Part shown: positions 23,872-31,513 of the stretch, one piece after another
Numbering within the stretch: position 1 is the first letter of the stretch
Layout: each line of letters starts with the position of its first letter
Source of the DNA: DATBLE01 sp046734335
GTDB lineage: Bacteria; Actinomycetota; Thermoleophilia; Gaiellales; Gaiellaceae
Length of the DNA: 35,648 nt
Direction: 5' to 3'
Assembly (NCBI GenBank): GCA_046734335.1
Contig: JBKPRA010000120.1
Span: 1 to 35,648 of the forward strand
Program-made: the position numbers and the translations under genes
The notes under the pieces: model-generated
Told to the model about the DNA's origin: nothing
What the model saw: only the letters and a program-made list of their open reading frames with translations
The model's database searches: none

Positions 23872-25433
23872 CTCCGGCCATCGACGTCCGCGAGGCGTTT
23901 CGCATCCACCGCTTCGGGCGGGCGACGTCGGTCGCGCTCCAGGGCCTGACGTTGCGGGTCGAGCAGGGCGAGCTCGTGGTCGTGCTCGGCCCCAGCGGCT
24001 CGGGGAAAACGACGCTGCTCCGCACGATCGCCGCATTCGACACCCTCTCCGCCGGCGTCGCGCGGGTACTGGGCACCGACGTCGGCAGCCTGGGGGCAGG
24101 CACCGCCGCGATGTTCCGGGCGCGAAACCTCGGGCTGCTCGATCAGCACTACGCGCGTGCCCTCTCCCCCGACCTGACCTGTGTGCACACGGTCGGTCTG
24201 GGGCTCGAGCTGCTCGGCTCGCCACGGACGGAGGCACGAAAGGTGGCCGCCGGCCTGCTCGACCGGGTCGGGCTGGGCGAGCGGTTCGAAGCCCGGCCCG
24301 GTGCTCTTTCCGGCGGCGAGCAGCAGCGTGTCGCCCTCTGCGCGGCGCTGGCCCACCGACCCCGGTTGCTGCTGGCCGACGAGCCCGCCGGCGAGCTGGA
24401 CGGCGAGAACGCCGCGATCGTCTACGGGCTGATCGCAGAGCTCGCGCGCGAGCAGGGGACGACCGCGCTCGTGGTCAGCCACGACGAGGCGGCGGCGACG
24501 ATCGCAGACCGCCTGGTCTATGTCCGCGACGGCCGTGTGGTGGAGGAAGCCCGCCCGGGCATGCGGTCGTCGCTGGTCATCACCGAGCCCGGCTGGGTAC
24601 GGCTGCCCGACCCCCTGCTCGAGGCGCTCGGGTCGCCCACGCGACTCCATGCCGAGCGGCGCGAGCACGAGCTCGTCCTCTCCAGCGACTCGCTCGACCG
24701 TGCGCTCGACACTCCGGCGCCGGCCATGTTCCACGAGCATGCGGCGACGCCGGGCGAGACGGTGGCCGAGCTACGCGGTGTGGTCAGGCGGTTCGAGGGA
24801 GCGCCGAGGCCGGTGCTCGACGGCGTCTCCGCCTCGTTCGCTGCGGGGACGCTGACGGCGGTCGTCGGCCGGTCGGGCAGCGGCAAGACCACACTCCTGC
24901 ACCTGCTGGCCGGGCTCGAGCGGCCCGACCAGGGGCAGGTGCTCGTCCGGGGACGCGAGATCGAGGATCTCGACCGGGCCGAGGCGGCCGCGGTCCGCCG
25001 AGAGCACGTGGCGCTGGTCACCCAGGAGCCCGGCCTGGTGCCGCACCTGAGCGCGCGCGAGAACGTGGAGCTGGGGCTGCTCGTGCGGGGATTGGAGGGC
25101 GATCCCACTGCGGCACTGACCGAGGTCGGCCTCGGCGCGCGACTCGACCATCGCGCCGATCGGCTCTCCGCGGGTGAGCGGCAGCGGGTCGCGATCGCGC
25201 GCGCGCTGGCCGCCGACCCCGTGCTGCTGCTTGCGGACGAGCCGACCGCTCGTCTCGACCAGTCGAATGCGCGCGCGGTCGGCGAGCTGCTGGCGAAGCT
25301 CTCACACGAGCACGGCACCGCGGTCGTGTGCGCCACCCACGACGAAGTCGTGATCGACCAGGCCGACTCGAAGCTCGGGCTGACGCCGGAGCCGGCCTCC
25401 CGGCCGGAGGCAGCGGGACAGACTGAATCCTGA
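23868..25433 (+). CDS. fused twin ABC ATP-binding protein
   Basis: Two complete nucleotide-binding domains in one 521-residue chain. The first has Walker A GPSGSGKTT (41-49), signature LSGGEQQRVALCAAL (about 147) and Walker B LLLADEPAGELD. The second has GRSGSGKTT (about 335), signature LSAGERQRVAIARAL (about 433) and LLLADEPTARLD. Both are LolD/MacB-like and catalytically intact. Each half matches one half of the upstream 1036-residue permease, suggesting a transporter assembled from just two polypeptides. The start ATG overlaps the permease stop (ATGA). Confidence 0.95.
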   Translation: MTPAIDVREAFRIHRFGRATSVALQGLTLRVEQGELVVVLGPSGSGKTTLLRTIAAFDTLSAGVARVLGTDVGSLGAGTAAMFRARNLGLLDQHYARALSPDLTCVHTVGLGLELLGSPRTEARKVAAGLLDRVGLGERFEARPGALSGGEQQRVALCAALAHRPRLLLADEPAGELDGENAAIVYGLIAELAREQGTTALVVSHDEAAATIADRLVYVRDGRVVEEARPGMRSSLVITEPGWVRLPDPLLEALGSPTRLHAERREHELVLSSDSLDRALDTPAPAMFHEHAATPGETVAELRGVVRRFEGAPRPVLDGVSASFAAGTLTAVVGRSGSGKTTLLHLLAGLERPDQGQVLVRGREIEDLDRAEAAAVRREHVALVTQEPGLVPHLSARENVELGLLVRGLEGDPTAALTEVGLGARLDHRADRLSAGERQRVAIARALAADPVLLLADEPTARLDQSNARAVGELLAKLSHEHGTAVVCATHDEVVIDQADSKLGLTPEPASRPEAAGQTES

Positions 25434-25449
25434 CCCTTCTCTCGCAGCA

Positions 25450-25470
25450 GGGACAGCTTCAGCCTGTCCC
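25450..25470. terminator. hairpin between convergent genes
   Basis: GGGACAG (25450-25456) pairs perfectly with CTGTCCC (25464-25470) across a 7-base loop. There is no clear U-tract on either side, so it may act as a factor-assisted or 3'-end-stabilising structure for both converging transcripts. Confidence 0.45.
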
Positions 25471-25491
25471 AGGACCTCCGTCGCGGGGCGG

Positions 25492-26949
25492 CTAGATGCC
25501 GGCCAGGGCCAGGTACTTGAGCTCGAGCCAGTCCTCGATGCCGTACTTCGAGCCCTCGCGGCCCATGCCCGACTCCTTCATGCCACCGAAGGGGGCCACC
25601 TCGGTGGAGACAAACCCGGTGTTGATCCCGACGATGCCGTAGTCGAGCGCCTCGGAGACGCGCCAGACCCGGCCGACGTCGCGACTGTAGAAGTACGCCG
25701 AGAGACCGTACGGAGTGTCGTTGGCCGTGCGCACCGCCTCCTCCTCGGTCGAGAAGCGAGCGATCGCAGCCACGGGGCCGAAGGTCTCCTCGCTGCTCAT
25801 CGCCATCTCCGGGGTCAGGCCGGTCAGCACCGTCGGCCGGAAGAACGTCTGCCCGAGCTCGTGGCGCTCACCGCCGAGGTGGAGCTCCGCACCGCGGTCG
25901 ACGGCGTCGGCGACGTGGTGCTCGACCTTCTGGAGCGCTTGAGCGTCGATCAGCGGGCCGACCTTGGTCTCCGGCTCGGTCCCCGCCCCGACCTTCAGCT
26001 GCGTCACGCCCGCCACCACCCGCTCGAGGTAGGCGTCGTAGACGCCGTCCTGGACGAGGATCCGATTCGCGGTGATGCAGGTCTGGCCCGAGTTGCGGTA
26101 CTTGTTGAGGAGCGTGCCGGCGACCGCCTCGTCGAGGTCCGCGTCGTCGAAGACGACGAAGGGCGCGTTGCCGCCGAGCTCGAGCGAGATCTTCTTCAGG
26201 CCCTTCGCGCACTGGGCCATCAGCAGCTTGCCCACCTCGTTCGATCCGGTGAAGCCGACCTTGCGGACGAGCGGGCTCGAGGTCATCTCGCCGCCGATCA
26301 GAGGCGCGTCCTCGGCGTCGCCGGTGACGACGGAGAAGACGCCCGGCGGGAGTCCGGCCTCCTCGCCGAGAGCGGCGACGGCAAGCGCCGAGAGCGGCGT
26401 CTGCTCGGCAGGCTTGAGCACCATCGTGCAGCCTGCGGCCAGCGCAGGCGCGGCCTTGCGGGTCGGCATCGCCGAGGGAAAGTTCCACGGGGTGATCCCT
26501 GCGGCCACGCCGACCGGTTGCTTCAGCACGACGATCCGCCGGTCCGGCAGCGGCGACGGGATCGTGTCGCCGTAGACGCGCTTCCCCTCCTCTCCGAACC
26601 ACTCGAGGAACGACGCCGCGTAGCGGATCTCGGCCCCGGACTCGGCCAGCGGCTTGCCCTGCTCGAGCGTGAGCAGGAGCGCGAGGTCGTCGATGTGCTC
26701 GAGCATCAGGTCGGCCCAGCGGCGGAGGATCCGGGCTCGGTCGGCCGCGGTGCGTCCGCGCCAGCCCGGGAACGCCGTCTCGGCCGCGCCGAGCGCACGC
26801 CGGGTCTCGGCAGCGCCCATGCGCGGCACCCGCGCAAGCTCCTCGCCCGTCGCCGGGTTCGTCACCGGGAACGTCTGGCCGGAGTCGGAGTCGACCCAGC
26901 GGCCGTCGACGAACGCCTGTTCCCGGCGCAGCTCCGTCTCGGCGATCAC
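25492..26949 (-). CDS. gabD: NAD(P)-dependent aldehyde dehydrogenase (succinate-semialdehyde type)
   Basis: A 485-residue ALDH with PWNFP, KPAEQTPLSALAVA, FTGSNEVGK, the general base Glu in LELGGNAPFVVFDDADLD and the nucleophile Cys291 in NSGQTCITANR. The pattern resembles succinate-semialdehyde dehydrogenase GabD, so it may oxidise succinic semialdehyde, though other semialdehydes are possible. GTG 26949 overlaps the stop of the 79-residue gene (GTGA). It is the last gene of a unit that begins with gatCAB. Confidence 0.92.
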   Translation of the reverse strand: MIAETELRREQAFVDGRWVDSDSGQTFPVTNPATGEELARVPRMGAAETRRALGAAETAFPGWRGRTAADRARILRRWADLMLEHIDDLALLLTLEQGKPLAESGAEIRYAASFLEWFGEEGKRVYGDTIPSPLPDRRIVVLKQPVGVAAGITPWNFPSAMPTRKAAPALAAGCTMVLKPAEQTPLSALAVAALGEEAGLPPGVFSVVTGDAEDAPLIGGEMTSSPLVRKVGFTGSNEVGKLLMAQCAKGLKKISLELGGNAPFVVFDDADLDEAVAGTLLNKYRNSGQTCITANRILVQDGVYDAYLERVVAGVTQLKVGAGTEPETKVGPLIDAQALQKVEHHVADAVDRGAELHLGGERHELGQTFFRPTVLTGLTPEMAMSSEETFGPVAAIARFSTEEEAVRTANDTPYGLSAYFYSRDVGRVWRVSEALDYGIVGINTGFVSTEVAPFGGMKESGMGREGSKYGIEDWLELKYLALAGI

Positions 26950-27185
26950 AGCGCCTCGAGCCAGTCGCGAATCTCGTGCGGGGTGAGCGTCCGCCGCCCG
27001 AGCTCGTCCGCCGTGGGAACGAAGTCGCGGGCGACCCGCAGCACGACCTCCTCGGTGTCGGAAAACGGGCTGAGGATCTTCGTGCCCTTGAGCAGCACCT
27101 TGCCCGGCAGCGGAGCGGCGACTGCGATCAGGTGCGCCGCCGAATAGCCCTTCCCGCGGAGAAGCTCGTTCGCCTCGTCGATCAC
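26946..27185 (-). CDS. 79-residue protein of unknown function
   Basis: I do not recognise the family. The small soluble protein has an N-terminal helix (MIDEANELLRGKGYSAAHLIAVAAP), a short central strand region (KVLLKGTKILSPFSDTEEVVLRVARDF) and a C-terminal TPHEIRDWLEAL helix. It is held in the operon by four-base GTGA overlaps on both sides, with gatB upstream and the aldehyde dehydrogenase downstream, which makes it a real gene. Confidence 0.75.
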   Translation of the reverse strand: MIDEANELLRGKGYSAAHLIAVAAPLPGKVLLKGTKILSPFSDTEEVVLRVARDFVPTADELGRRTLTPHEIRDWLEAL

Positions 27186-28579
27186 CGCGCCGCCAGCTTC
27201 TCACGCAGGAGATCGTTGACGACCTTGGGATTGGCCTTCCCACCCGTCTCCTTCATCACCTGACCGACGAAGAAGCCGAGCAGACCGTCCTTGCCTCCTC
27301 GATAGGCCTCGACCTGCCCGGGGTTGGCGGCGAGGACTGCCTCGACGAGCGGCTCGAGCTCCGAGGCATCGGAAACTGACGTCTGTGTCAGGTACTCGTC
27401 GGCCCTGAACCCGTCGTCCGCGCTGGCGGCGACGGCCGCGGAGAGCGCCTCCCGTGTCAGGTCCTTCGTCGCCTTGGCCACCCGAGCCAGCTCGGCGAGG
27501 TTCGCACCGGCCGGGATCGGCTGGTTCATGGCGAAGTTGAACGCCTCGCGCTCGCTCACGCCGCCGGCCAGCAGGCCCGTGTACGCAGGATCGCGGTCGG
27601 TGGTCACCAACGCCCAGGCGTCATCCACCCCGAGCGCCTCGGCCCGCTCACGGATGAGATCCGCCGGCAGCTCCGGCAGCTCCACGTGGAGGCGCTCGAT
27701 CAGCGCCGGCTCGGGCTCCAGAGGCACGAGGTCGGGCTCGGGGAAGTAGCGGTAATCGTCCGCCTCTTCCTTCGAGCGGTGCGGCGTCAGCGTGTCGGTG
27801 TTGGGCTCGTAGTCGTAGGTGTGCTGCTCGACGGTTCCGCCCGACTGGTACAGCTCGACCTGCCGCCGGACGGCCGCGTCGATCCCACGCCCGATGAAGC
27901 GGAATGAGTTCATGTTCTTCAGCTCCCAGCGCGTGCGCAGCTCGTCCGAGCCCGCCGGGCGCACCGAGACGTTGGCGTCGCAGCGCAGGGTCCCCTCCTC
28001 CATTCGCGCGTCCGAGATGCCGAGCGCGACGATCGTCTGGCGCAGAAGCTGGAGGAAGCGCTCTGCCTGCTCGGCCGAGCCGATATCGGGCTGGGTGACG
28101 ATCTCGACCAGGGGGGTGCCGCCGCGGTTGAAGTCGATCAGCGACCGCTCCGCACCGATCTTGCGACCCGTGCCCCCGCCGACGTGGACGGTCTTTGCGG
28201 CGTCCTCCTCCAGGTGGGCGCGGACGAAGCCGATCTCGAACGGCTCTGGACCGGGAACCGCTAGTCGGCCACCGACGCAGAGCGGCTGGTCGTACTGGGA
28301 GATCTGGTAGCCCTTCGGGTTGTCCGGATAGAAGTAGTTCTTGCGGGCGAAGACCGCGCGTTCGGCGATCTCGGAGCCCAGAGCGAGGCCCAGCTTGATC
28401 GTCCACTCGACGGCGGTGCGGTTCGCCACCGGGAGCGCACCGGGATGCGCGAGGCAGACCGGGCAGGTGCGCGTGTTCGGCTCCGCGCCGAAGCCGGTCT
28501 CGCAGCGGCAGAACATCTTCGTCCGCGTCTTCAGGTGGACGTGGATCTCGAGCCCGACGACGGCTACCCAGTCGGTCAT
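27182..28579 (-). CDS. gatB: aspartyl/glutamyl-tRNA amidotransferase subunit B
   Basis: tRNA-binding kinase subunit of GatCAB, which converts Glu-tRNA-Gln or Asp-tRNA-Asn to the amide form. The 465 residues begin WVAVVGLEIHVHLKTRTKMFC. They carry the zinc-site cysteines (CRCETGF...NTRTCPVC), RKNYFYPDNPKGYQISQYDQPLC, the EEGTLRCDANVSVRP block, and the C-terminal YqeY-like tail ending FFVGQVMKETGGKANPKVVNDLLREKL. ATG 28579 overlaps the gatA stop (ATGA). A longer frame to 29623 is open but is antisense-free noise within gatA. Confidence 0.97.
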   Translation of the reverse strand: MTDWVAVVGLEIHVHLKTRTKMFCRCETGFGAEPNTRTCPVCLAHPGALPVANRTAVEWTIKLGLALGSEIAERAVFARKNYFYPDNPKGYQISQYDQPLCVGGRLAVPGPEPFEIGFVRAHLEEDAAKTVHVGGGTGRKIGAERSLIDFNRGGTPLVEIVTQPDIGSAEQAERFLQLLRQTIVALGISDARMEEGTLRCDANVSVRPAGSDELRTRWELKNMNSFRFIGRGIDAAVRRQVELYQSGGTVEQHTYDYEPNTDTLTPHRSKEEADDYRYFPEPDLVPLEPEPALIERLHVELPELPADLIRERAEALGVDDAWALVTTDRDPAYTGLLAGGVSEREAFNFAMNQPIPAGANLAELARVAKATKDLTREALSAAVAASADDGFRADEYLTQTSVSDASELEPLVEAVLAANPGQVEAYRGGKDGLLGFFVGQVMKETGGKANPKVVNDLLREKLAAR

Positions 28580-29982
28580 CTGAGCCGCTCCGGGACGTAG
28601 TCGAAGCCGAGCGCCCCCTCCAGGGCGTGGCCGGCGCGAAACAGCCTGTTCTCCGAGAGCTGCGGCCCGACGAGCTGCAGGCCGACCGGCAGTCCCTCGG
28701 AGAGCCCGCACGGGATCGAGAGCCCCGGGAGGCCTGCCACGCACGACGGGATCGTCAGGAGGTCGGAGGCGTACATCGCGAGCGGGTCGTCGGCGCGCTC
28801 GCCGATCGGGAACGCGACCGTGGGCGACGTAGCGGACACGATCACGTCGAAGCGCTCGAAGACGGCGGCGTGCTCGCGGATGATCACCGTCCGCACCTGC
28901 TGCGCCTTGCCGTAGAACGCCTCGTAGTAGCCGGCCGACAGCGCGTAGGTGCCGAGCATGATCCGGCGCTTCGGCTCGTCGCCGAAGCCCTCGTCCCGCG
29001 TGCGCTCGTAGACGCTGGTCAGGTCGTCGCCTTCCGCCCGGAACCCGTAGCGGACGCCGTCGTAGCGGGCGAGGTTGGACGAGGCTTCGGCAGGCGCGAT
29101 CAGGTAGTAGCACGGCAGCCCGTACTCGACCGAGCGCGGCAGCGAGCACTCCGCGACGTCCGCGCCGAGCTCCTCGCACAGCGTGATCGCGCGCTCGACC
29201 GCCTCCGCCACGCCCGACTCGATGCCTGGAGCGTCGCGCATCTCGACGGGAACGCCGATTCGCAGGCCCTCGAGATCCTCCATCTCCGGAAGCTCGACCG
29301 GCGGGACGTCCACGGTGGTCGAGTCGGCGGGGTCGCGGCCGGAGATCACCCGGTAGAGGAAGGCGCAGTCGCGCACAGTCTTCGTGACGGGGCCGACCTG
29401 GTCGAGCGAGGACGCGAAGGCGACGATGCCGTAGCGACTGACCGTTCCGTACGTGGGTCGCAGTCCGACGTTGCCGCAGAGCGCCGCCGGCTGCTTGATC
29501 GAGCCCCCCGTGTCGGAGCCGAGCGCCCACGGAGCCATCCCCGCCGCAACGGCAGCGGCCGAACCGCCACCGGACCCGCCCGGAACGCGCGCAGGATCCC
29601 AGGGGTTCCGCGACGGCCCCCACGCCGAGTTCTCCGTCGACGAGCCCATCGCGAACTCGTCCGTGTTCGTCTTGCCGAGCGCTCGGAGTCCGTGCTCCTT
29701 GCAGCGGGCGGCCACGGTCGAGTCGTACACGGGCACGTAGCCGGCGAGGATCTTCGAGCCGGCCGTGGTTTCGATCCCCTTCGTCCCGATCACGTCCTTG
29801 ATCGCGATCGGCAGTCCCTCGCCCCCCGGGTCGTCGCAGACGCGGAGGAAGCAGTGCAGCTCGGGGTCGCGCTCGTCGATCGCGGCGCGGTAGGCGGCGA
29901 AGAGCTCCTCGCCCGAGATCTCGGCGGCGTTCAGCAGATCCACCGCCTGCTCGGCAGTCAGCCTCAAAGTGTCGATGCTCAT
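28576..29982 (-). CDS. gatA: aspartyl/glutamyl-tRNA amidotransferase subunit A
   Basis: Amidase subunit that releases ammonia from glutamine. The 468-residue protein shows the amidase-signature triad: Lys62 in IAIKDVIGTKG, cis-Ser137 in GGSGGGSAAAVAAG and nucleophile Ser161 in GSDTGGSIKQPAALCG, followed by YGTVSRYGIVAFASSLDQVGP. The ATG overlaps the gatC stop by four bases. The presence of gatCAB implies that the organism makes Gln-tRNA and/or Asn-tRNA by the indirect route. Confidence 0.98.
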   Translation of the reverse strand: MSIDTLRLTAEQAVDLLNAAEISGEELFAAYRAAIDERDPELHCFLRVCDDPGGEGLPIAIKDVIGTKGIETTAGSKILAGYVPVYDSTVAARCKEHGLRALGKTNTDEFAMGSSTENSAWGPSRNPWDPARVPGGSGGGSAAAVAAGMAPWALGSDTGGSIKQPAALCGNVGLRPTYGTVSRYGIVAFASSLDQVGPVTKTVRDCAFLYRVISGRDPADSTTVDVPPVELPEMEDLEGLRIGVPVEMRDAPGIESGVAEAVERAITLCEELGADVAECSLPRSVEYGLPCYYLIAPAEASSNLARYDGVRYGFRAEGDDLTSVYERTRDEGFGDEPKRRIMLGTYALSAGYYEAFYGKAQQVRTVIIREHAAVFERFDVIVSATSPTVAFPIGERADDPLAMYASDLLTIPSCVAGLPGLSIPCGLSEGLPVGLQLVGPQLSENRLFRAGHALEGALGFDYVPERLR

Positions 29983-30269
29983 ACGGGCGGCACCCCGAAG
30001 AAGCCGTCCTCCGGGTCGGGTGCGTTCGCCAGCGCCGCCTCGCGTGAGAGCGACGGCACCGGGTCGTCCTCGGCGAGCACGTTGACCAGATCGAGCGGGT
30101 GCGAGGTCGGCGGGACGCCGTCGAGATCGAGCTCGGACACCTTGCCGACCGCCTCGAGGATCGCGCTCAGCTGCTCTCTGAACTTCTCGATCTCCTGCTC
30201 GGACAGGGCCAGGCGCGCGAGCTTCGCGACGTGCAGCACCTCGTCTCGACTGATCTCCACGACCACCAT
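29979..30269 (-). CDS. gatC: aspartyl/glutamyl-tRNA amidotransferase subunit C
   Basis: Small stabilising subunit of GatCAB. The family blocks are EISRDEVLHVAKLARLALSEQEIEKFREQLSAIL and the C-terminal LAEDDPVPSLSREAALANAPDPEDGFFGVPPV. The start is uncertain: the sequence GGGAGG directly abuts ATG 30269. GTG 30260, nine bases after the GGAGG, would give a normal Shine-Dalgarno spacing and a start at MEISRDEV. The upstream cold-shock terminator ends just at this Shine-Dalgarno, leaving no obvious promoter between. Confidence 0.95.
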   Translation of the reverse strand: MVVVEISRDEVLHVAKLARLALSEQEIEKFREQLSAILEAVGKVSELDLDGVPPTSHPLDLVNVLAEDDPVPSLSREAALANAPDPEDGFFGVPPV

Positions 30270-30275
30270 CCTCCC

Positions 30276-30302
30276 AAAAGAAGGGCCCCCTTTCGGGGGC
30301 CC
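30276..30302 (-). terminator. intrinsic terminator of the cold-shock gene
   Basis: On the minus strand GGGCCCCC (30295-30302) pairs with GGGGGCCC (30283-30290) over a GAAA tetraloop, followed by TTCTTTT (30276-30282). The stem is very stable. The U-tract runs directly into the gatC ribosome-binding site. Confidence 0.9.
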
Positions 30303-30328
30303 TGGCAACAGGTTCCGAAAGGGAAGCT

Positions 30329-30529
30329 CTAGAGCGGAACGACGTTCGCCGCCTGCAGGCCCTTCTGGCCCTGCACGACCTCGAACTCGACCTTCTGACC
30401 CTCGGTCAGCGTCTTGTACCCGTCGGATTGGATCGCGCTGAAGTGGACGAAGACGTCCTCGCCCTCACTCCGCTCGATGAATCCGTAGCCCTTCTCGTTC
30501 GAAAACCACTTCACGGTGCCCTCTGCCAA
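30329..30529 (-). CDS. cold-shock domain protein
   Basis: A 66-residue CspA-type nucleic-acid chaperone with RNP1 KGYGFI (14-19) and RNP2 VFVHF (26-30), starting MAEGTVKWFSNEKG. The start is TTG 30529: the AAGGAGG upstream is spaced five bases from it, and the protein then begins exactly where family members do. This is one of the few genes here with a strong Shine-Dalgarno and a true 5' untranslated region. It is probably abundant and temperature- or growth-regulated through that leader. Confidence 0.95.
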   Translation of the reverse strand: MAEGTVKWFSNEKGYGFIERSEGEDVFVHFSAIQSDGYKTLTEGQKVEFEVVQGQKGLQAANVVPL

Positions 30530-30605
30530 AACATCCTCCTTCTGTACTGCAAAAACACGCGACGGCCCGGGCACCGAGCCGCCGACCCAGGGTTGAGCGG
30601 GCCGA
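30530..30605 (-). promoter_or_regulatory. 5' leader of the cold-shock gene
   Basis: About 70 bases separate the predicted start site (near 30599) from TTG 30529. The leader contains GGCCCG near its 5' end, complementary to CGGGCC further on, a possible GC-rich fold, and a GTTTTTGC stretch before AAGGAGG. A leader of this kind may modulate translation with temperature, as in other csp genes. Confidence 0.45.
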
Positions 30606-30634
30606 ACGTTAGCGCCCGTCCCCGGGGAACGCAA
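30606..30634 (-). promoter_or_regulatory. cold-shock gene promoter
   Basis: On the minus strand -35 TTGCGT (30629-30634), a 17-base spacer and -10 TAACGT (30606-30611). The TAA of the -10 is the stop codon of the upstream folD gene. Confidence 0.7.
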
Positions 30635-31469
30635 GGCGACCGGCCCGATAATTCGCAGCCTTGACCGTATTTCGTAACAACATCGCGATGGTCATCGGGC
30701 CGACGCCGCCCGGGACCGGGGTCATCACACCGGCGACCTCGACCGCGCCGGGATCGACGTCGCCGCGCAACCCCTGGTCTGTTCGGTTCATGCCGACGTC
30801 GATGACTGCCGCGCCCGGCTTGACCATGTCCTTCGAGACCACACCTGCCTTGCCCACCGCCGCGACGAGCACGTCCGCCTGGGAGACGTGCGCTGAGAGG
30901 TCGGTCGTCCGAGAGTGGCAGATCGTCACCGTCGCGTTGGCCCCCAGCAAGAGTAGGGCGGCCGGCTTGCCGACAATCGTGCTGCGCCCGATCACCACCG
31001 CCCGCTTCCCCTCCAGCTGCACCCCGTACTCCTCCAGCAGCGCCATGATCCCGAGCGGCGTCGCCGGCACGAAGGTCGGCTCGTCCAAATAGAGCTGGCC
31101 GGCGCTTGCCGGGTGGAAGCCGTCGACGTCCTTGCGCGGTGAGACGGCACGCAGGATCCGACTTTCATCGATGTGATCCGGCAGAGGCAGCTGAACGAGG
31201 ATGCCGTCGACCGCGTCGTCGGCATTCAGCTCGCCGACCAGCCTGAGAAGCGCTTGCTCGGAGGTGTCGGCCGAGAGGTGATGGTCGTGCGGCTCGATTC
31301 CGGCCTCGCGCGCCGCTTCGTGTTTCTTCCCGATGTAGATGTGGGACGCCGGGTCTTCCCCGACCAGCACTGTCGCCAGGCCGGGCCGCCCCAGCTTCGC
31401 AACCTCGGCCGCGACCTCCTGCCTGATCCGCGCGGCCAGCCCGGCTCCGTCCATTTTCGTCGCGCTCAC
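30609..31469 (-). CDS. folD: methylenetetrahydrofolate dehydrogenase / cyclohydrolase
   Basis: Bifunctional enzyme of one-carbon metabolism that interconverts 5,10-methylene-THF and 10-formyl-THF with NADP. The 286 residues match the family. Tyr45 and the catalytic Lys49 are in HIYIGKK, followed by DGILVQLPLPDHID, KDVDGFHP, the dinucleotide region VVIGRSTIVGKPAALLLL and the C-terminal PVPGGVGPMTIAMLLRNTVKAA. GTG 31469 is chosen because TACGCT lies seven bases upstream and the protein then has the standard length; an upstream extension to 31616 overlaps the divergent gene. Confidence 0.96.
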   Translation of the reverse strand: MSATKMDGAGLAARIRQEVAAEVAKLGRPGLATVLVGEDPASHIYIGKKHEAAREAGIEPHDHHLSADTSEQALLRLVGELNADDAVDGILVQLPLPDHIDESRILRAVSPRKDVDGFHPASAGQLYLDEPTFVPATPLGIMALLEEYGVQLEGKRAVVIGRSTIVGKPAALLLLGANATVTICHSRTTDLSAHVSQADVLVAAVGKAGVVSKDMVKPGAAVIDVGMNRTDQGLRGDVDPGAVEVAGVMTPVPGGVGPMTIAMLLRNTVKAANYRAGRLAFPGDGR

Positions 31470-31476
31470 GCGCGCA

Positions 31477-31482
31477 AGCGTA
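31477..31482 (-). promoter_or_regulatory. folD -10 element, leaderless
   Basis: TACGCT on the minus strand precedes GTG 31469 by seven bases. No Shine-Dalgarno is present. Confidence 0.5.
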
Positions 31483-31513
31483 CTTTGCGCCGGCCCTGGG
31501 AAAACAGGCGAGC

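Noticed and set aside
23028..24740. Minus-strand open frame of 570 codons
   Set aside because: Antisense to permease and twin ATPase; the Walker and signature motifs on the plus strand settle the coding strand.
25450..25470. Classical intrinsic terminator after the ABC genes
   Set aside because: The hairpin is good but has no T-tract on either strand, so I kept it only as a structure of uncertain role.
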